Part shown: positions 43,007 to 51,026 of the stretch, piece by piece
Numbering within the stretch: the first letter of the stretch is position 1
Layout: every line of letters begins with the position of its first letter
Assembly: GCA_016719015.1 (NCBI GenBank)
Contig: JADKAZ010000008.1
Coordinates: 1 to 64,000, forward strand
Length of the DNA stretch: 64,000 bases
Origin: Chitinophagaceae bacterium
Lineage (GTDB): Bacteria > Bacteroidota > Bacteroidia > Chitinophagales > Chitinophagaceae
Reading direction: 5' to 3'
Notes under the pieces: generated by a model
Database searches by the model: none
What the model saw: the letters and a program-made list of their open reading frames with translations, nothing else
What the model was told of the DNA's origin: nothing
Program-made: the position numbers and the translations under genes

Positions 43007-43020
43007 TGCAAACGTTTGCA
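43007..43020. promoter_or_regulatory. LacI-family-type operator palindrome upstream of ubiX
   Basis: TGCAAACGTTTGCA is a perfect 14-bp palindrome centred on CG, the form recognised by PurR/LacI-family regulators. It lies 56 bases before the ubiX start. No LacI-family gene is in the window. Confidence 0.5.
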
Positions 43021-43075
43021 TAATTTCACCCTAATTCAACCAACTTTTTAAAGCCTTAGTGGTTGATATTACAAC

Positions 43076-43633
43076 ATGAGAAAAATAGTTGTCGCCATAA
43101 CAGGAGCCAGTGGTTCTATATATGCAGAAAATCTTATAAGAAAACTTTTGGCTGTCAAAGACCAATGGACCGAGCTTGCTGTAGTCATGACAACAAATGC
43201 CCGTGAAGTATGGAAAACGGAATTAGAAAATGATTCGTGGAAAAACTTCCCCGTAACAATATACGGCACTACTGACTTTTCAGCACCCTTTGCTTCAGGA
43301 TCGGGTCAGTTTGATACCATGATAATTATACCCTGCTCAATGGGAACTCTCGGCCGCATTGCCTCCGGCATTTCCAATGACCTGATAACAAGAGCGGCTG
43401 ATGTTGTTTTAAAAGAAAGAAGAAAGCTAATCTGTGTGGTTCGGGATACTCCATATAATTTAATTCATATCCGCAACATGGAAACGGTCACCTTAGCCGG
43501 TGGTATTATTTGTCCTGCAACTCCATCTTTCTACAGCCAGCCAAAAACCATTGAAGAAGTAGCGGCCACCGTTGTTGACCGGGTAATTGATCTTGCAGGT
43601 TTTGATATTAAAACTTACCGATGGGGAAAATAA
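43076..43633 (+). CDS. ubiX: Flavin prenyltransferase UbiX
   Basis: This 185-residue enzyme joins dimethylallyl phosphate to FMN, giving the prenylated flavin cofactor used by UbiD decarboxylases. ITGASGSIYA (residues 8-17) is the FMN-phosphate loop, and the SMGTLGRIASGISNDLITRAADVVLKERR segment (about 87-115) and RDTPYNLIHI complete the family signature. ubiD is not adjacent, so its partner must be elsewhere. Confidence 0.93.
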   Translation: MRKIVVAITGASGSIYAENLIRKLLAVKDQWTELAVVMTTNAREVWKTELENDSWKNFPVTIYGTTDFSAPFASGSGQFDTMIIIPCSMGTLGRIASGISNDLITRAADVVLKERRKLICVVRDTPYNLIHIRNMETVTLAGGIICPATPSFYSQPKTIEEVAATVVDRVIDLAGFDIKTYRWGK

Positions 43634-43664
43634 AGAGGCTTTCATTACTGAAAACCTCTTTTTC
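43632..43664 (+). terminator. Terminator after ubiX
   Basis: AAAGAGG and CCTCTTT with inner TTTC/GAAA pair across one mismatch, followed by TTTTTC. The A-rich left arm lets it also serve the convergent minus-strand gene. Confidence 0.7.
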
Positions 43665-43687
43665 ATTGACACCTATTAAAACACTTC

Positions 43688-44602
43688 TTAATCTGTAAAT
43701 CGGCCTCCTGCATTTATCCAGTTAGTAATTTTCAACTTTTCAGATGCCGGTAATGATCCTGTTGGTGGCATAACAGATGGATTACCATTTACGGCCCTTT
43801 CCCTGATACGGTCCTTGAAGTTCACAATGTTGCAATCCACAGTCCAGTTCATCCCTCCCTCGGATGTAGTTCCATTATGACAACTGATACAATTGGCCTG
43901 CAACACATTCTGCACAGCCAGGAATAGCGGTCCTGCAGGTAAATCACTTACGGTAATAGTAGCTGAACCCGTACATCCATTCGCATCTTTTGCTGTTATT
44001 GTATAATTTGCTGCGGGCAAGCTGTTAAAAATATTTGATGGTTGAAACGCTCCGCCATTCATACTGTAAGTATAAGGTCCTGTTCCTCCCCCGCCTGTTG
44101 CTGTGATAGAACCATTGGCTGTCTGGCAAGGTGTATTATTTATAACAACAGAAGATACTGTAATCGTTATACCAGCACAAGGATTGGGTGCTGTTAATGT
44201 AAATAAAGCAGAGCCTGTACAACCATTCAGATCTTTTGCTACAATAGTAAAAGTTCCCTGGCCGAGATTATTAAAATTACCTGTTGCCTGGAAGGCGCCA
44301 CCATTTATATTAAACGTAAATCCTGTACTGCCGGCTGCAGATGCTGAAATGCTTCCATTAGTAGCTGCAGCAGATGTAGGATTAACTGTGGTTGCTGTTA
44401 CATTGATGATTATACCCGCACATGGATTAGGTGCAGTTAACGTGAAAATGGCAGATCCGGTACATCCGTTTACGTCTTTAGCAACAATGGTATAAGACCC
44501 GGCAGCGAGGTTGGTAAAAATTTCCTGATGCCTGAAATGCACCGCTATTAATGCTATAGTTAAACCCAGTACTACCCGAAGCAGTTGCATTAATGCTGCC
44601 AT
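43688..44602 (-). CDS. SprB-repeat/cytochrome c lipoprotein, C-terminal part (frameshifted gene)
   Basis: This 304-residue frame continues the lipoprotein gene at 44478-45020. After the first 29 residues, which are out of the native frame, it reads TNLAAGSYTIVAKDVNGCTGS and carries the end of repeat 2 and repeats 3 and 4 of about 78 residues (NPCAGI...NGSI...GGAF...NGCTGS). The C-terminal 75 residues contain NCISCHNG, a CxxCH heme-attachment motif, and MPPTGSLP with a possible axial Met, so a c-type cytochrome domain is likely. Combined with the first part, it would be a surface lipoprotein of about 440 residues. Confidence 0.8.
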   Translation of the reverse strand: MAALMQLLRVVLGLTIALIAVHFRHQEIFTNLAAGSYTIVAKDVNGCTGSAIFTLTAPNPCAGIIINVTATTVNPTSAAATNGSISASAAGSTGFTFNINGGAFQATGNFNNLGQGTFTIVAKDLNGCTGSALFTLTAPNPCAGITITVSSVVINNTPCQTANGSITATGGGGTGPYTYSMNGGAFQPSNIFNSLPAANYTITAKDANGCTGSATITVSDLPAGPLFLAVQNVLQANCISCHNGTTSEGGMNWTVDCNIVNFKDRIRERAVNGNPSVMPPTGSLPASEKLKITNWINAGGRFTD

Positions 44603-45020
44603 TACTTACTGTAGTAGAGGTTGGATTGACTATTGCACCGGTAACAGTAATGGTTACACCAACGCAGGGATTTATTGCAGTTAAAGTAAATGCAGTTGAC
44701 CCGGTGCAGCCATTGGTGTTTTTTGCTACCACCGTATAAGACCCGGCAGCAAGGTTAATAAAATTACCCGATGACTGAAATGCACCACCATTAATGCTAT
44801 AGGTAAATCCGGTACTACCTCCTGAAGCACTTGCAGTGATACTTCCATTATTGGAACCTAATGTAGGACTTACTGTAGTGCCAGTCACAGTAATTGTTAC
44901 TCCTGTACATGGGTTGGGTGTAGTACCACCGCCGCCACCGCCTTTACTGCAAGCATACACAAGAGTCAGAAGAGAAATGAGCAAAACACTCATTACACGA
45001 AAAGATATAATATATTTCAC
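44478..45020 (-). CDS. SprB-repeat lipoprotein, N-terminal part (frameshifted gene)
   Basis: This 180-residue frame begins with a lipoprotein signal (lipobox VYAC, then SKGGGGGG) and holds repeat 1 and most of repeat 2 of an SprB-like tandem repeat. The native frame ends at GAFQASGNF. The A5 run at 44516-44520 (T5 on the coding strand) has one base too many compared with the equivalent codons of repeat 1, GNFINL, so the tail YQPRCRVLYHCC is out of frame. SprB repeats occur in adhesins of gliding Bacteroidota; the lipoprotein anchor and heme domain make this a different architecture. Confidence 0.8.
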   Translation of the reverse strand: MKYIISFRVMSVLLISLLTLVYACSKGGGGGGTTPNPCTGVTITVTGTTVSPTLGSNNGSITASASGGSTGFTYSINGGAFQSSGNFINLAAGSYTVVAKNTNGCTGSTAFTLTAINPCVGVTITVTGAIVNPTSTTVSNGSINATASGSTGFNYSINSGAFQASGNFYQPRCRVLYHCC

Positions 45021-45080
45021 TTGGTGCTTTTAGCATTCAATCGAATGGTAGTAAAACCAAGTTGCCTGTTAATTAAAAAA

Positions 45081-46496
45081 TTAATGGCTGGTTCCAGAAT
45101 TTCCCTTTTTTGCTGCAAAGGGTTTTATGCCAATAGAAAATAATATACCACCGCTATTCAGTTTTACTTTACCGTAGCCAATTCCGGTCAGCGGAAGTTT
45201 CACATACGGTTCAATCATCAAAGAAATACTTTTGCTGATATTTCGTTGATAACCTCCGGACAAAGTGAGTGCAGAAAAATAATGTTTGTTCTCGTTTGCT
45301 ATTGAACGTTTCCTTGTTACTGTGGGTCCTGTTGGTGTATTCTTATAAAAATAATTATAGGTCTCTTTCTTCATCAGGTAAGAAGACACACCGGCAGCAG
45401 CAAACCAGTTTTCTTTTGTAGTATGTCGAAAATTATAACTAATAGACAGTGGTATTTCATACACCTGGCAATCTGCCTCTACCTTTTCAAAGTTTGGATA
45501 ATAAGTATAGAATATTGCAGGCGGGTGATAAGCGTCAGCAGATGCAGTGTAAACTTTCCGCCCGGTATAGAAACCGGCACGAATAGCAACCCTGTTATTA
45601 AAAGTATAGCCCAAACCTGCACCAAACAACAATTCTGTTGATCCTAATTTATTATTACCCACAGAACTTACATCGGGACCTGTCGAAAGAGTGAAGAAAA
45701 ATGTACGGCTTTTTTTATTGTTACCTTTTGCTGTACTAGCTTTATCCAGCGATTTTGGTTGATTTTCTGCTTCCATCCCCATCATTTTTTCTTCTTCTTC
45801 CATTGTCGGTTTATCAACACTTAGTACCTGAACCTTATTGATCGGAACGGGTTCGTCATTATTTTCTCCAATAATTATTACGGCATCAGCCTCCATGTTT
45901 GAAGTTTTTTCTGGCTCCTGCTTTGTTATATCCTTATCAGTACTAATTACGTTGCTGTCCTTATGCTGCCTTTTATTATTATCACTATTTACAGCACTCG
46001 TATTATTTATTTCCTTTGATTTTTGTGAAGGGCTGCCAATCGGGTTACTTACACTGCTATTCTTTGCAATATTGTTTATCCGCTGATCAGTTGTCTGTTT
46101 AACAGCAGAAGGATTAAAGACCGGCCTCGAATAGTCATTTCCCACAGGAGGATTTACTTCATCGGTATTCCCGATAATATGATTACTGTTTCCTGATTTT
46201 TCTTTACCGGCTGATAGCGGGGGTGCAGCTATCTGCCTGTGTTGAACAGATTGTTCCGTTTGGGCTATAGCTTTTTTACCATTCCATGCTTTGACAATAA
46301 AGAGTCCGGCACCACCAAGGCCAAGAAATAGTAGTATGAAGAATATAAACTTTCTTCTGTCATCTTCTTTTTGAGGGAGATGCTTGTTTAGCTTTTTTTC
46401 CATCTTTGCCCATGCCTGTTCATCATAGGCAGGATGGTGATGGTCCGCTGCTTCTTTTGCCTTCTTATCAAATTCGTCAAACTGCATTTTTCGCAA
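45081..46496 (-). CDS. Anti-sigma-like protein fused to an outer-membrane-type barrel
   Basis: The protein has 471 residues. Residues 1-49 are a soluble charged region (FDEFDKKAKEAADHHHPAYDEQAWAKMEKKL), like the cytoplasmic sigma-binding end of Bacteroidota anti-sigma factors. A single membrane helix follows (about 50-70), then a 180-residue polar linker and a C-terminal OMP-type beta domain (about 270-471). The start (Met1 or Met4) overlaps the end of the ECF sigma gene upstream, so the two are coupled. An inner-membrane helix with a barrel in one chain is topologically odd. Confidence 0.78.
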   Translation of the reverse strand: MRKMQFDEFDKKAKEAADHHHPAYDEQAWAKMEKKLNKHLPQKEDDRRKFIFFILLFLGLGGAGLFIVKAWNGKKAIAQTEQSVQHRQIAAPPLSAGKEKSGNSNHIIGNTDEVNPPVGNDYSRPVFNPSAVKQTTDQRINNIAKNSSVSNPIGSPSQKSKEINNTSAVNSDNNKRQHKDSNVISTDKDITKQEPEKTSNMEADAVIIIGENNDEPVPINKVQVLSVDKPTMEEEEKMMGMEAENQPKSLDKASTAKGNNKKSRTFFFTLSTGPDVSSVGNNKLGSTELLFGAGLGYTFNNRVAIRAGFYTGRKVYTASADAYHPPAIFYTYYPNFEKVEADCQVYEIPLSISYNFRHTTKENWFAAAGVSSYLMKKETYNYFYKNTPTGPTVTRKRSIANENKHYFSALTLSGGYQRNISKSISLMIEPYVKLPLTGIGYGKVKLNSGGILFSIGIKPFAAKKGNSGTSH

Positions 46497-47103
46497 TTAA
46501 GGTTTCGTTTTGTTTAAATAAAATTTTCTGTAAATGCTTTCTTGCTTTAGAAAGGTTTGATTTAGAAGTACCGATCGAAACACCCAGGTGATTGGCAATC
46601 TCCTCATGACTTAGCCCTTCTATTACAAACAAATTAAAAACCGTACGGTAACCAGGGGACAACTCCTGAACGGCCCTTATAATGTCCTCGTATGATAATT
46701 TATCAATAGCATCCTCACTAACGGTCACTATCTGGTATACCACATTGTCTAACTGAGTAACCATCTGGTGTTTATGATTTTTTCTAAAATGGTCTATTGC
46801 CGTATAAACCATAATTTTCCTTAACCATCCTTTGAAAGAGCTAACTACATCAGAATAAGCCGGTTTATAATGATGAATCTCTTTAAATATTTTCAGAAAA
46901 CCGTCATTGAGAATTTCTACAGCATCTTCCTGCTTGTTGGCATACCTGTCGCAGATAGCCATAGCATAGCCGTAGAAAGAGCTGTACAATACTTTCTGGC
47001 TCTCCCTCTTGTTAAGAGCACAAGCCTCAACATGATAGGTCAGTTCATCTGCAGATAGCAAATTTTGGTTGTGTTTGACAGGTATATCGGGGTATACTAA
47101 CAA
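46477..47103 (-). CDS. ECF-family RNA polymerase sigma factor
   Basis: The protein has 208 residues. Region 2 spans about 38-105 (LYSSFYGYAMAICDRYANKQEDAVEILNDGFLKIF...WLRKIMVYTAIDHFRK). Region 4 spans about 138-190 and contains the HTH LSHEEIANHLGVSIGTSKSNLSKARKHL. There is no region 1 or 3, as expected for ECF factors. Its 3' end overlaps the membrane partner gene by 20 bases, the usual sigma/anti-sigma arrangement. The regulon is unknown. Confidence 0.92.
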   Translation of the reverse strand: MLVYPDIPVKHNQNLLSADELTYHVEACALNKRESQKVLYSSFYGYAMAICDRYANKQEDAVEILNDGFLKIFKEIHHYKPAYSDVVSSFKGWLRKIMVYTAIDHFRKNHKHQMVTQLDNVVYQIVTVSEDAIDKLSYEDIIRAVQELSPGYRTVFNLFVIEGLSHEEIANHLGVSIGTSKSNLSKARKHLQKILFKQNETLIAKNAV

Positions 47104-47232
47104 AAGGTTGTCTTCAGGTTTTATAAGTTACTCTATTTCCAGGGTGTTTTGTACCCGGTGCCTTTGCTTTAGTAATCGCTCAGGAGGCAATAGTAACCAT
47201 ACTTTACCACAGATCTTTTATAAGTCTGGGTG

Positions 47233-47655
47233 TTACAGGAGCTTATTAAATTTTTGGAGCTCTGTTTTTTCCCCCGCAGAGAAGATCTCGTTATTATCAT
47301 ACTTCGATTTAAAAAATAAAACCCTTTTGTGCTGCGGAAACTTGGCGAGAATCGCATCAATCATTTTACCAATTGCTTCGTCCTTACTGTAAAGAGGTGC
47401 AGTAGCGGGTAACTCAGATTTGTGTTTTGAATGTTTCCGTAAAATGATAGCTTCCAATGTAGCCAACTTACCCGGTGGAATTGATTTTACTTTAGTGGCT
47501 TTGTTATACAAGCCCTCTAATTGCTTTTTACTAAGCCCTCCCCTTTCCTGGTATTGATGAAGCAGGCTTTGGGTAAAAGATGACAGGGGCTGTGCTTCCA
47601 GTACTGCTTTAAGTATATCCAGCACAATATCAACATCAGGTTTTAGTCTTTGCAT
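47233..47655 (-). CDS. Conserved-looking hypothetical protein
   Basis: This 140-residue soluble helical protein has no signal peptide. A central part (RGGLSKKQLEGLYNKATKV) and the C-terminal FPQHKRVLFFKSKYDNNEIFSAGEKTELQKFNKLL look ordered. I do not recognise it. It stands alone, 129 bases upstream of the sigma-factor start on the same strand. Confidence 0.6.
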   Translation of the reverse strand: MQRLKPDVDIVLDILKAVLEAQPLSSFTQSLLHQYQERGGLSKKQLEGLYNKATKVKSIPPGKLATLEAIILRKHSKHKSELPATAPLYSKDEAIGKMIDAILAKFPQHKRVLFFKSKYDNNEIFSAGEKTELQKFNKLL

Positions 47656-47824
47656 AACTCAATTATAAAATGAAAATAAGTAAAAGCTGTATCCTTTAAG
47701 CCCCGCTTATTGCAGAACATCAAGCCGGGCTTACGTCTCATCAAAAGAATTTTAATCGTTCCGGCCGCTACATTTCTTTTGTATGGAAACATTTCCCAGA
47801 TTCTTAACCTTAAAAATATATGTT

Positions 47825-48280
47825 ATGAAATCAATTATGACCAAATCAATGCTAGCACTTGCCATCTGCGCAACACTTTTTTCATTCAGAAACAAACCCG
47901 GTGGAGAAGGATTTGAAATCTATCTTAATAACAAAGTTGTAGTGCAACAATTTGGCACCGACATGAGTAAGGTAAAAAATATCCGGCTTACTCAAAACCT
48001 GGCTGCTGACAAACTAACTATTAAATATCATCATTGTGAAAGAGTCGGGAAAAAGCGAATAGTAACTATAAAAGATGCACACAACAAAGTGTTGAAAGAA
48101 TTTAATTATGCCGATGTAGCAACTCCTGTTGGCGCAATGACCGTCAATGTAAAAGACTTATTAATCTTAATGAGAGGAAATAATCAGCTAAAGCTATATT
48201 ATTCTTCCAGCGAATTACCGAAAGGAAGGATGCTGGTTTCTTTTTCAACTTCAGCAATTAGTACCACTACACACAGGTAA
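47825..48280 (+). CDS. Exported protein of unknown function
   Basis: The gene encodes 151 residues from ATG 47825. MTKSMLALAICATLFSF is a hydrophobic signal-like stretch (Met5 is an alternative start). The mature part is beta-rich (EGFEIYLNNKVVVQQFG, VNVKDLLILMRGNNQLKLYYSS), resembling a small beta-sandwich. I do not recognise the family. It is convergent with aconitase across a terminator. Confidence 0.6.
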   Translation: MKSIMTKSMLALAICATLFSFRNKPGGEGFEIYLNNKVVVQQFGTDMSKVKNIRLTQNLAADKLTIKYHHCERVGKKRIVTIKDAHNKVLKEFNYADVATPVGAMTVNVKDLLILMRGNNQLKLYYSSSELPKGRMLVSFSTSAISTTTHR

Positions 48281-48295
48281 ACATCTATAAATTTT

Positions 48296-48320
48296 AACCC
48301 CCGCTGGTGCGGGGTTTAAA
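48296..48320. terminator. Bidirectional terminator between convergent genes
   Basis: CCCCGC (48299-48304) and GCGGGG (48309-48314) form the stem with loop TGGT. AA and TT flanks extend it, and the sequence is A/T-rich on both sides. Confidence 0.75.
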
Positions 48321-48339
48321 ATTTATTAATAAACTGATT

Positions 48340-50604
48340 TTATTTCCCAAACTGGCTCCTGATTACATTCAGGGCACCTCCGGCTTTAAACCATTCAATC
48401 TGCTGATCATTATAAGTATGATTAACCAGAAGGTGATCAACTGAACCATCTTTATGATTTAATACAACTCCTAAAGGTTTGGCAGATGAAAAAGAAGTAA
48501 GACCGATGATATCAATGCTATCGTCTTCCTGAATTTTATCGTAATCCTCTTTATTAGCGAAAGTTAATGCAAGCATTCCCTGTTTTTTGAGGTTAGTCTC
48601 ATGTATCCGGGCAAAACTTCTTACCAGTATAGCTCTTACTCCAAGATGCCGGGGCTCCATGGCCGCATGTTCTCTTGATGAACCTTCCCCGTAGTTTTCA
48701 TCACCCACAACAATACTTCCTACACCAGCAGCTTTGTAAGCTCTTGCCGTTGCAGGCACTGCTCCGTATTCCCCTGTCAATTGGTTCTTAACAGTATCGG
48801 TTTTCTCATTATAAAAATTAATAGCACCAATGAGCATATTGTTAGAAATATTATCCAAATGCCCACGGAACTTCAGCCAGGGGCCAGCCATTGAGATATG
48901 GTCGGTTGTACATTTTCCCTTGGCTTTTATCAACAATTTCAATCCCTTCAGGTCTGTTCCTTCCCAGGCTGCAAATGGTTCCAGCAACTGCAGACGTTTT
49001 GAATCCGGAGCTACTTTTACAGAAATAGCACTGCCATCTTTAGCAGGAGCCTGGTAACCAGCATCTTCCACATCAAAACCTTTTGGTGGTAATTCGAAAC
49101 CTGTCGGTTCCTTCAGCAACACTTCCTCACCCTTGTCATTTTTTAATTTATCTGTTAATGGGTTGAATGCAATCGTACCCGCAATAGCCATAGCTGTTAC
49201 TATTTCCGGGGATGCCACAAATGCATGGGTTGAAGCATTACCATCGTTTCTTTTTGCAAAATTTCTATTGAAAGAAGTAATAATAGTGTTCTTCCTGTTC
49301 GGGTCATCAATATGCCTTGCCCATTGTCCGATACACGGCCCGCAGGCATTGGCCAACACAACCCCACCTACTTTTTCAAAAGTATTGATAAAGCCATCTC
49401 TTTCGATTGTAAACCGAACCAGCTCACTTCCGGGTGTTATCGTGAATTCAGAATTAGCTTTCAGTCCTTTACTTACTGCATCTTCAACAATACTTGCTGA
49501 ACGGCTGATATCTTCATAAGAAGAATTGGTGCAACTGCCTATCAACGCCACTTCCAGTTTAGCAGGCCAGCCATTCTCTTTTACCGTTGCAGCCATTTTA
49601 GAAATAGGAGTAGCAAGATCCGGCGTGAAAGGCCCGTTTACATAAGGCTCCAATGTGCTTAAATCCAGTTCAAGTAACTGGTCATAATATTTTGCAGGGT
49701 CAGCATATACTTCTGCATCCGGACGAAGATGTTCTTTGATACCATTTGCCAATGCAGCCACTTCTTCACGGCCTGTTGCTTTTAGATAAGCACTCATTTT
49801 TTCATCATACGTAAATAATGAACAGGTAGCCCCTATTTCAGCACCCATGTTACAAACAGTTCCCTTACCGGTTGCACTCATGCTGTCTGCGCCTTCCCCA
49901 AAATATTCAACAATGGCACCGGTACCCCCTTTTACGGTTAATTGTCCGGCCACCCAAAGAATAACATCTTTACAACTTGTCCAGCCACTCATTTTACCAG
50001 TAAGTTTTACACCTATCACTTTTGGCATTTTCAATTCCCATGGAAGACCTGCCATTACGTCCACTGCATCAGCGCCACCAACACCGATTGCCACCATTCC
50101 CAAGCCACCGGCATTTGGGGTATGAGAGTCAGTTCCAATCATCATACCGCCGGGGAAAGCATAGTTTTCTAATACTACCTGGTGAATAATACCAGCACCA
50201 GCTTTCCAGAAACCAATACCATACTTATCAGAAATACTGGAGAGAAAATCATATACTTCCCTGTTCGTTTCAATTGCAAGCTCCAAATCCTTCTTTGCTC
50301 CCACTTTTGCCTGTATCAGGTGGTCGCAATGTACAGTAGAGGGTACAGCCACTTTAGTACGGCCTGCTGTCATGAATTGAAGCAAAGCCATCTGTGCAGT
50401 TGCATCCTGCATGGCCACCCTGTCAGGAGCAAAATCCACATAATCCTTCCCCCGGGTATGCGGCTTACTGGCCGGTGCATAGAGGTGAGAATACAGTATT
50501 TTCTCAGTCATTGTAAGGGGCTTGCCTACCAGCTTTCTTGCAGCCTCAACTTTGGCAGGCATTTCACTATATACTTTCTTAATCAAGTCTAAATCAAATA
50601 CCAT
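48340..50604 (-). CDS. Aconitate hydratase
   Basis: This 754-residue enzyme isomerises citrate to isocitrate in the TCA cycle. Length and sequence fit the mitochondrial-type (AcnA-like) aconitase. Cluster ligands are in GSCTNSSYED and ACGPCIGQW; the DHISMAGPW segment opens the C-terminal swivel domain and GDENYGEGSSREHAAMEP carries the catalytic Ser loop. It is complete and appears to be a single-gene unit. Confidence 0.95.
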   Translation of the reverse strand: MVFDLDLIKKVYSEMPAKVEAARKLVGKPLTMTEKILYSHLYAPASKPHTRGKDYVDFAPDRVAMQDATAQMALLQFMTAGRTKVAVPSTVHCDHLIQAKVGAKKDLELAIETNREVYDFLSSISDKYGIGFWKAGAGIIHQVVLENYAFPGGMMIGTDSHTPNAGGLGMVAIGVGGADAVDVMAGLPWELKMPKVIGVKLTGKMSGWTSCKDVILWVAGQLTVKGGTGAIVEYFGEGADSMSATGKGTVCNMGAEIGATCSLFTYDEKMSAYLKATGREEVAALANGIKEHLRPDAEVYADPAKYYDQLLELDLSTLEPYVNGPFTPDLATPISKMAATVKENGWPAKLEVALIGSCTNSSYEDISRSASIVEDAVSKGLKANSEFTITPGSELVRFTIERDGFINTFEKVGGVVLANACGPCIGQWARHIDDPNRKNTIITSFNRNFAKRNDGNASTHAFVASPEIVTAMAIAGTIAFNPLTDKLKNDKGEEVLLKEPTGFELPPKGFDVEDAGYQAPAKDGSAISVKVAPDSKRLQLLEPFAAWEGTDLKGLKLLIKAKGKCTTDHISMAGPWLKFRGHLDNISNNMLIGAINFYNEKTDTVKNQLTGEYGAVPATARAYKAAGVGSIVVGDENYGEGSSREHAAMEPRHLGVRAILVRSFARIHETNLKKQGMLALTFANKEDYDKIQEDDSIDIIGLTSFSSAKPLGVVLNHKDGSVDHLLVNHTYNDQQIEWFKAGGALNVIRSQFGK

Positions 50605-50711
50605 GGGAGAATCTTTAAGAAGTAAGTTAAAAGATGCGGCGAAATTAAGAAAAAACAGGGTGTGAATAAAGCCTTCTTGCTTCTTTTATGACAATCCACT
50701 AAATTAGCTGA

Positions 50712-50933
50712 ATGAACAAATTCAAAAGCTTTATGGAATGGAATGCCTTTGGCGTTTGTTCGGCCATCGGCAACCGGATGGGGATTTCCACCAGTAAGAT
50801 CCGCCAGTATTTCATGTATACTTCCCTCCTTACCATGGGCTCCCCTATTATTATTTACATGGTGCTGGCTTTCTGGCGCAATATGCGGAAGTATATCTGG
50901 GCTGCGAAGAGGAATCCGTGGTATTATTTGTGA
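50712..50933 (+). CDS. PspC-domain membrane protein
   Basis: This 73-residue protein is a minimal PspC domain: a basic start, then VCSAIGNRMGISTSKIRQYFMYTSLLTMGSPIIIYMVLAF with one to two hydrophobic segments. PspC-domain proteins respond to membrane stress in other bacteria. No pspA or pspB is adjacent. It is divergent from aconitase and convergent with the M56 peptidase gene. Confidence 0.82.
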   Translation: MNKFKSFMEWNAFGVCSAIGNRMGISTSKIRQYFMYTSLLTMGSPIIIYMVLAFWRNMRKYIWAAKRNPWYYL

Positions 50934-50973
50934 ATTTTTATCTGGGTATAAATACTTTATCGCATTGTCCAAT

Positions 50974-51003
50974 AAAAAAACCCGGTATTTCCGGGCTCTT
51001 TTA
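50974..51003. terminator. Terminator between pspC-like gene and blaR1-like gene
   Basis: CCCGG-TATTT-CCGGG at 50981-50995 with A7 on the left and CTCTTTT on the right. The minus direction has the better T tract, so it is mainly the terminator for the M56 peptidase operon. Confidence 0.78.
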
Positions 51004-51026
51004 TCAGTATCAAATGGTACTATAAT

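Noticed and set aside
43900..45000. Possible CRISPR array or tandem DNA repeat
   Set aside because: The periodicity of about 230 bp is explained by protein-coding SprB-type repeats, with no short constant repeats and spacers.
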